DNA from: Pseudomonadota bacterium
GTDB lineage: Bacteria > Pseudomonadota > Gammaproteobacteria > Xanthomonadales > Ahniellaceae
Length of the DNA: 64,000 nucleotides
Direction: 5' to 3'
NCBI GenBank assembly: GCA_022843465.1
Contig: JALHNO010000005.1
Coordinates: forward strand, 166,259 to 230,258
Position numbers and translations under genes: made by a program. Positions 7,391-15,785 of this stretch are shown here, piece by piece; position 1 is the stretch's first letter; every line of letters starts with the position of its first letter. The notes under the pieces are model-generated. The model saw only the letters and a list, made by a program, of their open reading frames with translations. It did not search any database and was not told the origin of the DNA.

Positions 7391-9958
7391 GTGATCCAGG
7401 TTCCCGGTTATCTGATCAAGCGTGAAGTCGGCGTTGGCGGCATGGCGATGGTGTATCTCGCCGTGCAGACTTCGCTTGAGCGCGAAGTGGCGCTGAAGGT
7501 GATGAATCCGGCGATGGTCTCGGATCCGAGCTTCTCGCGCCGCTTCATGCAGGAGGCGCGTACCCTGGCCTCGCTGGCGCATCCGAATATCGTGGCGGTC
7601 TACGATGTCGGCATCACCGAGGAGAAGCTGCACTATTTCTCGATGCAGCATCTGCCCAATGGCGATTTCCTGGGTCGTATCCATCATGGGGTGCCGGAAT
7701 CCGAGGTGGTGCGGGTGCTCGCCGGGGTCGCGCGTGCGCTTGGCTATGCGCACCAGCGTGGCTTCGTCCATCGTGATGTGGCGCCGGGCAATGTGCTGTT
7801 CGATATCAACGACAATCCGGTGCTGACCGATTTTGGCATCGCGCGGGCGGTCACCAAGACTTCGCGGATCACCAATGCCGGCGTCAGTGTCGGCACCAGC
7901 CATTACATGAGTCCGGAACAGGCGCGCGGCGGCGAAGTCGATGGCCGATCGGATATCTATTCGCTGGGGGCGCTGGCCTACGAGGCACTGACTGGCAACC
8001 CGCCCTACAACGGCGAGGACGGATTTGCGATTGCCTATGCGCATGTGTTCGAGCCGGTGCCGCGACTGCCCGAGGAGAAGCAGCGCTGGCAGGGCCTGAT
8101 CGACAAGTCGATGGCCAAGGACCCGAGCGAGCGCTATCAGAACACCGAAGAGTTTCTCGCCGAGCTGAGCCGGCTGGAGCCGCTGTCGCGTGCACCCGCT
8201 TCTTCGTCGGCTGCGACCTTGAATATGGCGCTGCCCGCGGGTCTGGTGGTTCCGGTCACAGCGACCAGTACACCGGTGGCCGTGCCGGCGTCCGGGGCTG
8301 CGGCTGCGTCGGCAGCGGCGACGTCACCTCCGGCCAGCGCGCCCGCTGCCCAGCGCGAATCGTCGGTGGCGGAGCCCGCTCTGGCCGATCTGCCAACCGG
8401 TCCCGGGCGCGCGGTTCACATCACCAAACCCAATCCGCTTTCGGCGGCGCGGGCCCCGCGTGGTCCAGTGCCCAAGGCGGTCTGGATCGTGCTCGGGACC
8501 CTCATGCTGGGCGCCATCCTGGTCACGATGGGGATCTGGCAGCAGCGTGCCGACAAGCCACTGGCGCAGCCGGCCGGCGCAGCGACCGATCCGGTGGCGG
8601 TCCCGGCGCCGGATGGGGCACCACCGCTGACGGCAAATCCGACCGCAGCGACCGATAGCAATCCGGATCCGGTTGGTTTCGACGCCGAGAGTTCGACCGA
8701 CATCGGCTTGACGGATGCCGGCGAGGAACTTGGCGAGGACGGACTGCCGCTGGCGGCCGATCCCGAAATGGAAGCGCAGATGCGCGATGCGCTGGCGACC
8801 ACGGTGGTCGACCCGATTGCATTCCTGACGGCGATGGGCCGTGCCGATATTGCGGCGCAACGCCTGTCGCAGCCGCCGGGGCGCAATGCCACCGATCGCT
8901 ACAACCTCTTGCTGCGCATGCGGCCCGACAGCAGTGAAGCCAAGACCGGTCTGGTCAACACCGGTCGCGCCTTCATGCGGCTGGCCGAGGAACGTCTCGC
9001 CGAAGGCAAGATCGCCGAGTGGATGGATTATGCCGGTCGCGCGATTGAAGTCGCCGGCGTGCACGATACCGCAGGCGAGTTGCGCGGCCAGTTCGAGCGC
9101 AAGCGCAACAGCCTGACGGCACCGCTGCTCAGCGAGGGCGCCAAGGCGGTGGAGCTGTGGAACGAAGCCGATGCACGCCGGGCCTACGAGCGCGTGCTGG
9201 AGCTGCACCCTGGCAACAAGGACGCGGTAGCAGGCCTGAAGCGCGCTGCGGCGGTTGGCAAGCCGGGTTATCCGTTTGTCGACAATGAGTCGGCGCGTCA
9301 GCCCGGCCCGGCGATGATCGTGGCTACGGTCGCTGGCAAGCGAGTGGGTGTTGCCCGCGGCGAGATCACCGTGGCCGAGTTCCGTCGTTTCTGGGCGGCA
9401 GGGGGATCGAGCAAGCTGGCGGCACGGCCGAGCTGTCGCGATCGCGAATCGCTGTTCCGCAGCTCGCGTTCGCGCACCTGGCAGGCCCCGGGTTTCACCC
9501 AGTCGGGTGATCATCCAGTGGTCTGCATCAGCTGGGACGATGCCCAGGCCTATGCCGAATGGCTGAGCAAGGTCACCGGCCGCCGCTATCGATTGCTGAC
9601 GGCAGCGGAATGGTCCGCGCTGGCCAAGGCCCAGGACCGCGGTGCCAGCTGCAAAGCCAATGTCGGCGACAGCCAGTTCAATGGCAAGTATCGCGAACGC
9701 GCCGCGCTTGCCTGTGATGATGGCTTTGCCGAAACCGCGCCGGTGCGTCGCTTTGCGGCCGTGGGCGGGGTGCATGACCTGGCCGGCAATGTCCGTGAGT
9801 GGGTCAGCGATTGCGAGGCGGGGTGTCGCAAGCATCTGGCGCTGGGCAGCTCCTGGGCCAGCACCGGCGATGAACTGGACCTTGCGGCGCGCAACGCATT
9901 CGATACCGATACCGGCTTCAATACCATTGGTCTGCGGGTTGTTCGCGAACTGGACTGA
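7391..9958 (+). CDS. Membrane Ser/Thr protein kinase with C-terminal FGE-sulfatase-like domain
   Basis: The product has 855 residues. A Hanks-type kinase domain (about 5-265) has a glycine loop (G14-V-G-G-M-A), Lys36, H127-R-D-V-A-P-G-N and D147-F-G. The lysine of the usual HRDxKxxN is Ala131, an HRDxA form also known in active receptor tyrosine kinases, so activity is not excluded. A Pro/Ala-rich linker leads to one membrane helix at about 363-385. The outside part has one ~90-residue helical module (about 465-575) and then an FGE/SUMF1-type fold (about 645-855) with H-P-V-V-C-I-S-W, A-A-E-W and A-G-N-V-R-E-W. The GTG start matches the start of the kinase at 47056. The FHA gene 220 bases downstream is a plausible phosphothreonine partner. 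Confidence 0.88.
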   Translation: MIQVPGYLIKREVGVGGMAMVYLAVQTSLEREVALKVMNPAMVSDPSFSRRFMQEARTLASLAHPNIVAVYDVGITEEKLHYFSMQHLPNGDFLGRIHHGVPESEVVRVLAGVARALGYAHQRGFVHRDVAPGNVLFDINDNPVLTDFGIARAVTKTSRITNAGVSVGTSHYMSPEQARGGEVDGRSDIYSLGALAYEALTGNPPYNGEDGFAIAYAHVFEPVPRLPEEKQRWQGLIDKSMAKDPSERYQNTEEFLAELSRLEPLSRAPASSSAATLNMALPAGLVVPVTATSTPVAVPASGAAAASAAATSPPASAPAAQRESSVAEPALADLPTGPGRAVHITKPNPLSAARAPRGPVPKAVWIVLGTLMLGAILVTMGIWQQRADKPLAQPAGAATDPVAVPAPDGAPPLTANPTAATDSNPDPVGFDAESSTDIGLTDAGEELGEDGLPLAADPEMEAQMRDALATTVVDPIAFLTAMGRADIAAQRLSQPPGRNATDRYNLLLRMRPDSSEAKTGLVNTGRAFMRLAEERLAEGKIAEWMDYAGRAIEVAGVHDTAGELRGQFERKRNSLTAPLLSEGAKAVELWNEADARRAYERVLELHPGNKDAVAGLKRAAAVGKPGYPFVDNESARQPGPAMIVATVAGKRVGVARGEITVAEFRRFWAAGGSSKLAARPSCRDRESLFRSSRSRTWQAPGFTQSGDHPVVCISWDDAQAYAEWLSKVTGRRYRLLTAAEWSALAKAQDRGASCKANVGDSQFNGKYRERAALACDDGFAETAPVRRFAAVGGVHDLAGNVREWVSDCEAGCRKHLALGSSWASTGDELDLAARNAFDTDTGFNTIGLRVVRELD

Positions 9959-10112
9959 CCCGGTAGCAGGCCGCGGTCAAGCGGGGCCGGTAGCCCGGCG
10001 GGGCGATGATTGCGCTGTCGCCCTCTTCCCGGCTGGTTACGGCACGAGTACGCGGGTCAGCAGGCGAATAACGCTGGATGTGACTGACTCGACGCTGCCT
10101 GCCTGTCTTTGA

Positions 10113-10141
10113 TTACCCAGCGGCCGCTGCTCCGCTATGAT
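10113..10141 (+). promoter_or_regulatory. Candidate promoter of the FHA gene
   Basis: TATGAT at 10136-10141 (five of six to TATAAT) lies 17 bases after TTACCC at 10113-10118, and 41 bases before the FHA start codon. The -35 is weak. Similar -10 boxes in a C/G-rich setting precede several genes in the window. Confidence 0.35.
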
Positions 10142-10182
10142 TGGCCGCTGAGACACAGAACCATCCCGGAGCTCCGAGCGCA

Positions 10183-11001
10183 ATGAAACTCCTTTTTCCC
10201 AACGGTGAGCACGCCGCTGTCGAGCTCAAGCCCGGCATTACCAATATCGGCAGCGGGCCTGGTGCCGACGTCGTGCTGATGGCAGCGGGTATCGCGCCTG
10301 CCCACTGCGAGGTCCATATGGGGGGCACCGGCGCCACGTTGCGCCTGGTGAATCCGGCCAATGCGGTGGCCCTCAATGGGCGTCAGGTGGCCGGCGATAC
10401 CGCCATCAAGCCGGGTGACATCATCCTGTTCGGAAAGATCGGCGCACGTGTCGTGGCTGCGGAAAAAACCGCCCCCATGCCGGCAATCACCAAGCCGCCT
10501 GCGGCCGATGATGTCGAAGACGGCCGTACCAAGGTGCGCCAGGCGCTTCCGAAGTTCATCCTGCGCGGTGTATCGGGCAGTACCTTCGGCAAGAATTTTG
10601 CGCTGCAGGGCACGATGACGGTTGGACGCCAGCCGGACTGCGATATCTGCATCGCCTCCGATGAAGTGTCGCGTCATCATGCCAAGTTGCAGGTCATGCC
10701 CGACGGCATCGCGGTCGAGGACATCGGTTCGGCCAATGGCACCTTCATCAATGACAAGCGCGTGCATACCGGGATGCTGAAGCCCGGCGAAGAGCTGCGG
10801 CTGGATACGGTGCGCTTCATGCTGGTCTCGCCCGTGCTCGAAATGCAGAAGATCGCTGCCGCCGCTGACGCTGGTCGCAAGTCTGCCGCGCCGCCGCCGC
10901 AGGCCAGCGGCGGCGGTTCTGGCAAGTGGGTGGTGATCGGTATCGTGCTGGCCGGCGCCGTGGCCGCTGCGCTCTGGTACACGGGCGTTATCGCCTTCTG
11001 A
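10183..11001 (+). CDS. Double-FHA-domain membrane protein
   Basis: The product has 272 residues. An N-terminal, degenerate FHA-like domain (about 1-90) is followed by a linker and a well-kept FHA domain (about 125-220). The second has the phosphopeptide-binding signature V-G-R-Q at about 146, S-R-H-H-A, and S-A-N-G-T-F-I-N. One C-terminal membrane helix (W-V-V-I-G-I-V-L-A-G) anchors the protein with its FHA domains in the cytoplasm. FHA domains bind phosphothreonine, so it is a likely substrate or adaptor of the kinase immediately upstream on the same strand. The ATG at 10183 is preferred to a TTG at 10141; GGAG lies 11 bases before it. It is transcribed toward nadC. Confidence 0.88.
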   Translation: MKLLFPNGEHAAVELKPGITNIGSGPGADVVLMAAGIAPAHCEVHMGGTGATLRLVNPANAVALNGRQVAGDTAIKPGDIILFGKIGARVVAAEKTAPMPAITKPPAADDVEDGRTKVRQALPKFILRGVSGSTFGKNFALQGTMTVGRQPDCDICIASDEVSRHHAKLQVMPDGIAVEDIGSANGTFINDKRVHTGMLKPGEELRLDTVRFMLVSPVLEMQKIAAAADAGRKSAAPPPQASGGGSGKWVVIGIVLAGAVAAALWYTGVIAF

Positions 11002-11063
11002 GGGCACGCCGGCCTGTGCGCCGGCGATCTGCCGCAGCAGCGGCGCAGGGCGCGAAGCGCAGC

Positions 11064-11140
11064 GCATTGCGCCAATGTGTGCCCGCACATGCACGCCGGG
11101 ACGCTGTCGATGCGGCGCAATGCCCTTCGGTTATTGCGCC
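11064..11140. repeat. REP-like palindromic sequence at a convergent gene junction
   Basis: GGCGCAAT (11114-11121) and ATTGCGCC (11133-11140) form an 8-bp stem with an 11-base loop containing GCCCTTCGG. Another GCATTGCGCC occurs at about 11064-11074. It lies between the convergent FHA and nadC genes. A related sequence with GACGCAAT / ATTGCGTC arms lies between the convergent genes at 23433-23534. Without a T-run it is not a classical terminator, but it may act as a bidirectional one. Confidence 0.5.
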
Positions 11141-11161
11141 CTGCGATGCTGCCTGATCGGC

Positions 11162-11992
11162 TCAGGCCATCCGCAGCGACAGATCGACGGCGCGGATGTG
11201 TTTGGTGATCGCGCCGACCGAAATATAGTCGACGCCGATCGCTGCCAGTTCGGCCAGTCGCGCGAGTTCCACTCCACCGGAAATTTCCAGTTCCACCTGG
11301 CCGCCATTGCGCTGTACCGCAGTGCGCATATCGTCGGTGCTCAGTTCATCGAGCATGATCCGATCAGGCCCGGCGGCCAGAGCCTGATCGAACTCGGCCA
11401 GCGACTCGACTTCGATCTCGACCATGCGCCCCGGCGCGATCCTGCGCGCAGCAGCAATGGCCGCTGCGATCGATCCGGCAGCACGGATATGGTTTTCCTT
11501 GATCAGTACCGCATCGAACAGTCCGGCGCGATGATTCTGCGCGCCGCCGCAGGCGACCGCATATTTCTGCGCGGTACGCAGGCCGGGCAGGGTCTTGCGG
11601 GTATCCAGGATCCGGGTGCCGGTGCCCTGCACGGCATCGCTGTAGCGGCGCGCGGCCGTTGCTGTTGCCGACAGGGTCTGCAGGAAATTCAGTGCGCTGC
11701 GTTCGGCGCTGACGATGGCGCGCACCTTGGCGGAAACTTCGCAGATGAGCTGCCCCGCCTGCATCAGTGCGCCGTCATCGACATGCCAGTGCAGCCGGGC
11801 ATCCGGGTCAAGCGCACGAAACGCCGCTTCGGCCCAGTCGCGGCCGCAGAACACCGCAGCCTCGCGGGTAATGATCGTAGCCGCACCATCGGCCCAGGCG
11901 GGCAGCAACTGCGCGGTCAGGTCGATCGCGCCGAGGTCTTCTTCCAGCGCGCGCGCGACATCGGCGCGAACCAGCGCGGCTACCGGTCTCAT
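11162..11992 (-). CDS. nadC: Nicotinate-nucleotide diphosphorylase (carboxylating)
   Basis: The product has 276 residues, the usual length. It is quinolinate phosphoribosyltransferase, converting quinolinate and PRPP to nicotinate mononucleotide, CO2 and PPi in de novo NAD synthesis. Signatures include E-E-D-L-G near the N-terminus, the PRPP/substrate motif T-R-K-T-L-P-G-L-R, K-Y-A-V-x-C-G-G, K-E-N-H, and E-I-S-G-G followed by G-V-D-Y-I-S-V-G. Its ATG overlaps the stop of the upstream Trm112-like gene by ATGA, so the two are translationally coupled. nadA and nadB are not in the window. Confidence 0.97.
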   Translation of the reverse strand: MRPVAALVRADVARALEEDLGAIDLTAQLLPAWADGAATIITREAAVFCGRDWAEAAFRALDPDARLHWHVDDGALMQAGQLICEVSAKVRAIVSAERSALNFLQTLSATATAARRYSDAVQGTGTRILDTRKTLPGLRTAQKYAVACGGAQNHRAGLFDAVLIKENHIRAAGSIAAAIAAARRIAPGRMVEIEVESLAEFDQALAAGPDRIMLDELSTDDMRTAVQRNGGQVELEISGGVELARLAELAAIGVDYISVGAITKHIRAVDLSLRMA

Positions 11993-12261
11993 TTCGGAAA
12001 ATCGTGCAACTGCGTGGTGCCGATGCCGGCATCGGGCAGCAGGACCGGAATGCCATCATCGATGCGATAGATCACCCGCATATCGTCGCTGATCAGGGCG
12101 TCGCGCAATGCTGTGCCGATCGGCTGACCATCGACGCCCTGGACTTCGCCGCGGGCGATCGCGCGATTGAGAAAATCCAGTTGGGCGCGGGACAGGGAAA
12201 ACAGTGGCCGTTTGCTGACCGGGCAGCAAAGTAATGAAAGAAATCGGGAATCCAGAGCCAT
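11989..12261 (-). CDS. Trm112-like small protein
   Basis: The product has 90 residues, starting M-A-L-D-S-R and reading L-L-C-C-P-V-S-K-R-P-L near the N-terminus. It has the Trm112/UPF0434 fold signature at both ends, with I-P-V-L-L-P-D closing the core. Typical bacterial members have about 60 residues; here an extra helical insert (about 22-55) separates the halves. Only one Cys pair is left, so zinc binding is doubtful. Relatives in eukaryotes and archaea activate methyltransferases; the bacterial role is not settled. It is coupled by ATGA to nadC downstream and diverges from purE across 78 bases. Confidence 0.75.
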   Translation of the reverse strand: MALDSRFLSLLCCPVSKRPLFSLSRAQLDFLNRAIARGEVQGVDGQPIGTALRDALISDDMRVIYRIDDGIPVLLPDAGIGTTQLHDFPK

Positions 12262-12339
12262 GAGCGCTGCGCAGTGTGAGTGAGTCGCTAAGATAGCAGC
12301 GACCGGCGGCGCAGTGCCGCATCGCGCTGTGGAGTCTGC

Positions 12340-12843
12340 ATGAGCGAGACCAGAAAGATTCAGGTGGGTGTGGTGATGGGTTCGCGCTCGGACTGGGAAA
12401 CCCTGCATCACTGCTGTGACACCCTTGATCGGCTGAATGTCGGCTACGAGGCGCAGGTCGTGTCCGCGCACCGGACACCCGATCTGCTGTTCCGCTATGC
12501 CGAGGACGCGCGCGCCCGTGGTCTGCGCGTGATCATCGCCGGCGCCGGCGGCGCGGCCCATCTGCCGGGCATGCTGTCGGCCAAGACCCGCTTGCCGGTC
12601 CTCGGCGTGCCGGTGCAGTCGCGCGTTCTCAATGGCGTTGACTCGCTGCTGTCGATCGTGCAGATGCCGGCCGGCGTTCCGGTCGGCACGCTCGCCATCG
12701 GTACCGCTGGTGCGATCAATGCGGCCCTGCTGGCGGCCGCCATCCTCGCGCTCGACGATGAGCGCGTCGGCACTGCGCTCGACGAGTTTCGTCGCCTGCA
12801 GACCGAGCAGGTGCTCAGCAGGTCGGATCCCCGGCTGCCATGA
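12340..12843 (+). CDS. purE: N5-carboxyaminoimidazole ribonucleotide mutase
   Basis: The product has 167 residues. It is a class I PurE, which isomerises N5-CAIR to CAIR in purine synthesis. The N-terminal V-V-M-G-S-R-S-D-W and S-A-H-R-T-P signatures and [11 protein letters not shown] are present. GGAG at 12331 precedes the ATG. The last codons overlap purK by ATGA, so purE and purK form a coupled operon. TAAGAT at 12289 may be the -10 of the promoter in the divergent spacer. Confidence 0.97.
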   Translation: MSETRKIQVGVVMGSRSDWETLHHCCDTLDRLNVGYEAQVVSAHRTPDLLFRYAEDARARGLRVIIAGAGGAAHLPGMLSAKTRLPVLGVPVQSRVLNGVDSLLSIVQMPAGVPVGTLAIGTAGAINAALLAAAILALDDERVGTALDEFRRLQTEQVLSRSDPRLP

Positions 12844-14021
12844 GCGAACCCGCGATGATGACCGTAGGGATTCTCGGCGGCGGCCAGCTCGCGCGCATGC
12901 TGGCAATTGCCGGCGCACCGCTGGGGCTGCGCTTCCGGGTGCTCGATGTGGCGCCGGATGCCTGCGCCGCCCAGTTCGCGCCTTTGATCGTGGCTGACTA
13001 CCACGACACCGTCGCGCTCGAGCGCTTCGCTGCCGAAGTCGATGTGGTGACCTTCGATTTCGAAAACGTACCGGCGGATTCGGCGCAGTGGCTGTCAGAG
13101 CGCCTGCCGGTCTATCCCAATCCGCATGCGCTTGCCGTTGCGCAGGATCGGCTGGAAGAAAAGAATCTTTTTCTCGAACTCGGCATGGCCACGCCCGAGT
13201 TCCGCGCGGTGGATTCACTGGAGGATCTGCAGCGTGCCTGCACCGAGATCGGCTTTCCCTGCATCCTGAAGACGCGCCGGCTGGGCTACGACGGCAAGGG
13301 CCAGTACCGTTTGCACGGCACCGCGGATATCGCCGATGCCTGGGCGGCGCTCGGTCGGGTGCCGCTGATCCTCGAAGCCTTCGTCGCCTTTGATCGTGAA
13401 CTTTCGGTGGTTGCAGTGCGTGGCCAGGATGGCGAGTTTCGCGCCTATCCGCTGACGCAGAACTGGCATACCGATGGCGTGCTTTCACTCAGCCTGGCGC
13501 CAGCGCCGCAGAGCGAAGAGGTCGCCGCGCTGGCGTTCGAGTGCGCCCAGTTGCTGGCGGATCGGCTCGAATACGTTGGCGTGTTTGCGCTCGAACTGTT
13601 CGAGCGCGATGGCCAGTTGCTTGCCAATGAAATGGCGCCGCGGGTACACAATTCCGGTCACTGGACCATCGAAGGCGCCGACTGCAGCCAGTTCAGCAAT
13701 CATCTGCGCGCGGTAGTCGGCTTGCCGCTTGGCAGCACCAGCGCCCGCGGGGTTTCGGCGATGCTCAACTGGGTGGGTGAACTGCCTGAGCGCGCTCCCG
13801 TGCTGAAACAGGCACGCGGGTATTTTCACGACTACGGAAAGTCGCCGCGTGCCGGTCGCAAGGTCGGTCATGCGACCTTGACTGCGGCCTACGCCGACGT
13901 GCTGGCCGAGAATCTTGCCGAACTGGCGGCCGCGATCGATCGCCAGGCGCAGATTGCGCCCGCGCTGGCCGCACTCGGCCTGGCCAACACGGCCGCGACC
14001 GAACCCCGGCCAGGTTCCTGA
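12840..14021 (+). CDS. purK: N5-carboxyaminoimidazole ribonucleotide synthase
   Basis: The product has 393 residues. It is an ATP-grasp enzyme that makes N5-CAIR from AIR, bicarbonate and ATP, directly before the PurE step. Visible are the N-terminal G-G-G-Q-L-A-R-M, the ATP-binding [13 protein letters not shown], and the metal-binding [13 protein letters not shown]. The start overlaps the purE stop by four bases. The stop is 115 bases before gcvT. Confidence 0.97.
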   Translation: MSEPAMMTVGILGGGQLARMLAIAGAPLGLRFRVLDVAPDACAAQFAPLIVADYHDTVALERFAAEVDVVTFDFENVPADSAQWLSERLPVYPNPHALAVAQDRLEEKNLFLELGMATPEFRAVDSLEDLQRACTEIGFPCILKTRRLGYDGKGQYRLHGTADIADAWAALGRVPLILEAFVAFDRELSVVAVRGQDGEFRAYPLTQNWHTDGVLSLSLAPAPQSEEVAALAFECAQLLADRLEYVGVFALELFERDGQLLANEMAPRVHNSGHWTIEGADCSQFSNHLRAVVGLPLGSTSARGVSAMLNWVGELPERAPVLKQARGYFHDYGKSPRAGRKVGHATLTAAYADVLAENLAELAAAIDRQAQIAPALAALGLANTAATEPRPGS

Positions 14022-14103
14022 TGTCGCTACCTGACCACCACCCATCCTGGGACACAGCCCGAGCTTCAAACAGAGCGGTCTACCTATGCCAGAGGGGCCT
14101 CGC

Positions 14104-14109
14104 TATGCT
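14104..14109 (+). promoter_or_regulatory. Possible -10 element of gcvT
   Basis: TATGCT in the context CTCGCTATGCTCCGCGG lies 28 bases before the preferred gcvT start. No convincing -35 and no glycine-riboswitch-like sequence were seen in the 115-base spacer. Confidence 0.25.
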
Positions 14110-14136
14110 CCGCGGCCCAGACCCATGGATGCCGTC

Positions 14137-15219
14137 ATGACCCAGCAGACCGTACTCAATTCCACGCATCGCGCACTCGGTGCCCGCATGGTCGACTTCG
14201 GTGGCTGGGACATGCCGATCAACTACGGTTCGCAGATCGACGAACACCATCAGGTGCGCCGCGACGCCGGCATGTTCGATGTTTCGCACATGACCGTAGT
14301 GGATCTGCGCGGCGCGCGGGTACGCGAGTTTTTGCGTTATCTGCTGGCCAACAACATCGACAAGTTGAAGACTTCCGGCAAGGCCCTGTACAGCTGCATG
14401 CTCAACGAGCAGGGCGGGGTAATCGACGATCTGATCGTGTATTTCATCAACGAGAATTTTTTCCGGCTGGTGGTCAACGCCTCCACCCGCGACAAGGACC
14501 TCGACTGGATCGCCCGCCACGCCAGCGGCTTTGGGGTCACCCTTCAGGAGCGTCGGGACTTTGCGATGATCGCGGTGCAGGGCCCGAATGCGCGCCAGCG
14601 CGTCGCTGGCCTGCTCAGCGAACAGGGCAATGCGGCAGCCTTGAAGCTCGGCAAGTTTGTCGGTGCCGAAATCGACGGCATGTTCATCGCCCGCACCGGT
14701 TACACCGGTGAGGATGGTTTCGAGATCATGGTGCCGGAAACCGATGCGATCGCGTTCTGGCAGCGCTTGCTGGCTGCCGGCGTAAAGCCCGCCGGACTCG
14801 GTGCCCGCGATACGCTGCGGCTGGAAGCGGGCATGAATCTCTATGGTCAGGACATGGATGAGTCGGTATTGCCGCTCGAGGCCGGTCTGGCCTGGACCCT
14901 GGTGCTTGACCGCGATGGTGATTTTCTCGGCCGGACAGCGCTGCAACAGGCGGCTGCCGCCGGCGTGACGCGCAGCATGGTCGGCCTGGTCATGGACGAC
15001 AAGGGCGTGCTCCGCCACGGCCAGAAAGTGCTCAGCGACGCCGGCGATGGCGAGATTCTGTCGGGCTCGTTTTCACCGACGCTGGGCAAGTCGATTGCCT
15101 TCGCCCGGGTGCCGGCGGCTGCTACCCAGTTCCGGGTCGATATCCGCGGCCGTGAAGTGCCGGTTCGCGCAGTGAAGTTCCCCTTCGTCCGTGACGGCCA
15201 GCCCTGTGCCGGTATCTGA
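14137..15219 (+). CDS. gcvT: Glycine cleavage system T protein (aminomethyltransferase)
   Basis: The product has 360 residues. T-protein releases ammonia from the aminomethyl group on lipoyl-H protein and passes the methylene to tetrahydrofolate. The sequence has the N-terminal [17 protein letters not shown], and [11 protein letters not shown] folate-binding signatures, then L-E-A-G-M-N-L-Y-G. The ATG at 14137 (M-T-Q-Q-T-V-L) matches the family N-terminus; in-frame ATGs at 14086 and 14125 are less likely. gcvH follows 68 bases later. The P protein is encoded by the two-subunit type here. Confidence 0.96.
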   Translation: MTQQTVLNSTHRALGARMVDFGGWDMPINYGSQIDEHHQVRRDAGMFDVSHMTVVDLRGARVREFLRYLLANNIDKLKTSGKALYSCMLNEQGGVIDDLIVYFINENFFRLVVNASTRDKDLDWIARHASGFGVTLQERRDFAMIAVQGPNARQRVAGLLSEQGNAAALKLGKFVGAEIDGMFIARTGYTGEDGFEIMVPETDAIAFWQRLLAAGVKPAGLGARDTLRLEAGMNLYGQDMDESVLPLEAGLAWTLVLDRDGDFLGRTALQQAAAAGVTRSMVGLVMDDKGVLRHGQKVLSDAGDGEILSGSFSPTLGKSIAFARVPAAATQFRVDIRGREVPVRAVKFPFVRDGQPCAGI

Positions 15220-15287
15220 TCACACGACCCTGACCCGGCTCGGCTACAATCGCGCCGCATTCCCACTACGACTCTGTGAGCATGGCC

Positions 15288-15683
15288 ATGAACGATATCC
15301 CTGGTGATCTGAAATTCCTCAAGTCCCATGAATGGGCGCGGCTGGAAGACAACGGCAATGTCACGGTCGGAATTTCCGAGCACGCACAGTCGCAGCTGGG
15401 CGATCTGGTCTACGTCGAGTTGCCCGCGGTCGGCGACCATATCGACGCCGGCAATGGCGCCGCCGTCGTCGAGTCGGTCAAGGCGGCATCGGATGTCTAT
15501 AGCCCGGTCTCGGGTACCGTGGTCTCGGTGAATGAGGCGCTCAGCGATACGCCAGAAATCATCAATGGTGATGCCTGGGGCGAGGGCTGGATCTTCGTGA
15601 TCAAGCCGAGCCAGCCTGCCGAACTTGACGAACTGTTGTCGCCTGACGACTACGCCGAGTTGCTCGAAAACGAAGCGCACTGA
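15288..15683 (+). CDS. gcvH: Glycine cleavage system H protein
   Basis: The product has 131 residues. It is the lipoyl carrier shuttling the aminomethyl group between P, T and L proteins. The lipoylation lysine sits in V-E-S-V-K-A-A-S-D, and the C-terminal G-E-G-W-I-F-V-I-K is typical. I chose the ATG at 15288 (M-N-D-I-P-G-D-L-K) because it aligns with known H proteins; ATG 15282 and GTG 15276 are alternatives. TACAAT at 15245 in the spacer could be a -10 box. A terminator at 15713 separates it from gcvPA. Confidence 0.97.
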   Translation: MNDIPGDLKFLKSHEWARLEDNGNVTVGISEHAQSQLGDLVYVELPAVGDHIDAGNGAAVVESVKAASDVYSPVSGTVVSVNEALSDTPEIINGDAWGEGWIFVIKPSQPAELDELLSPDDYAELLENEAH

Positions 15684-15712
15684 TCCGCGTTCCGCGCATT
15701 GCTCAAACCTTG

Positions 15713-15738
15713 CTGGCCGCCGTGTGCGGCCAGTTTTT
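15713..15738 (+). terminator. Rho-independent terminator between gcvH and gcvPA
   Basis: CTGGCCGC (15713-15720) pairs with GCGGCCAG (15726-15733) around CGTGT, followed by five T. It lies 30 bases after gcvH and 48 bases before gcvPA, so gcvPA is either transcribed separately or reached by read-through. Confidence 0.85.
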
Positions 15739-15785
15739 CGTGACCTCCCGCGTTTTGCCGGGGGCAGCTGTAGATGAGGTAGCTC

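Noticed and set aside
14022..14136. Glycine riboswitch before gcvT
   Set aside because: The 115-base spacer lacks the conserved aptamer segments and has no clear paired elements.
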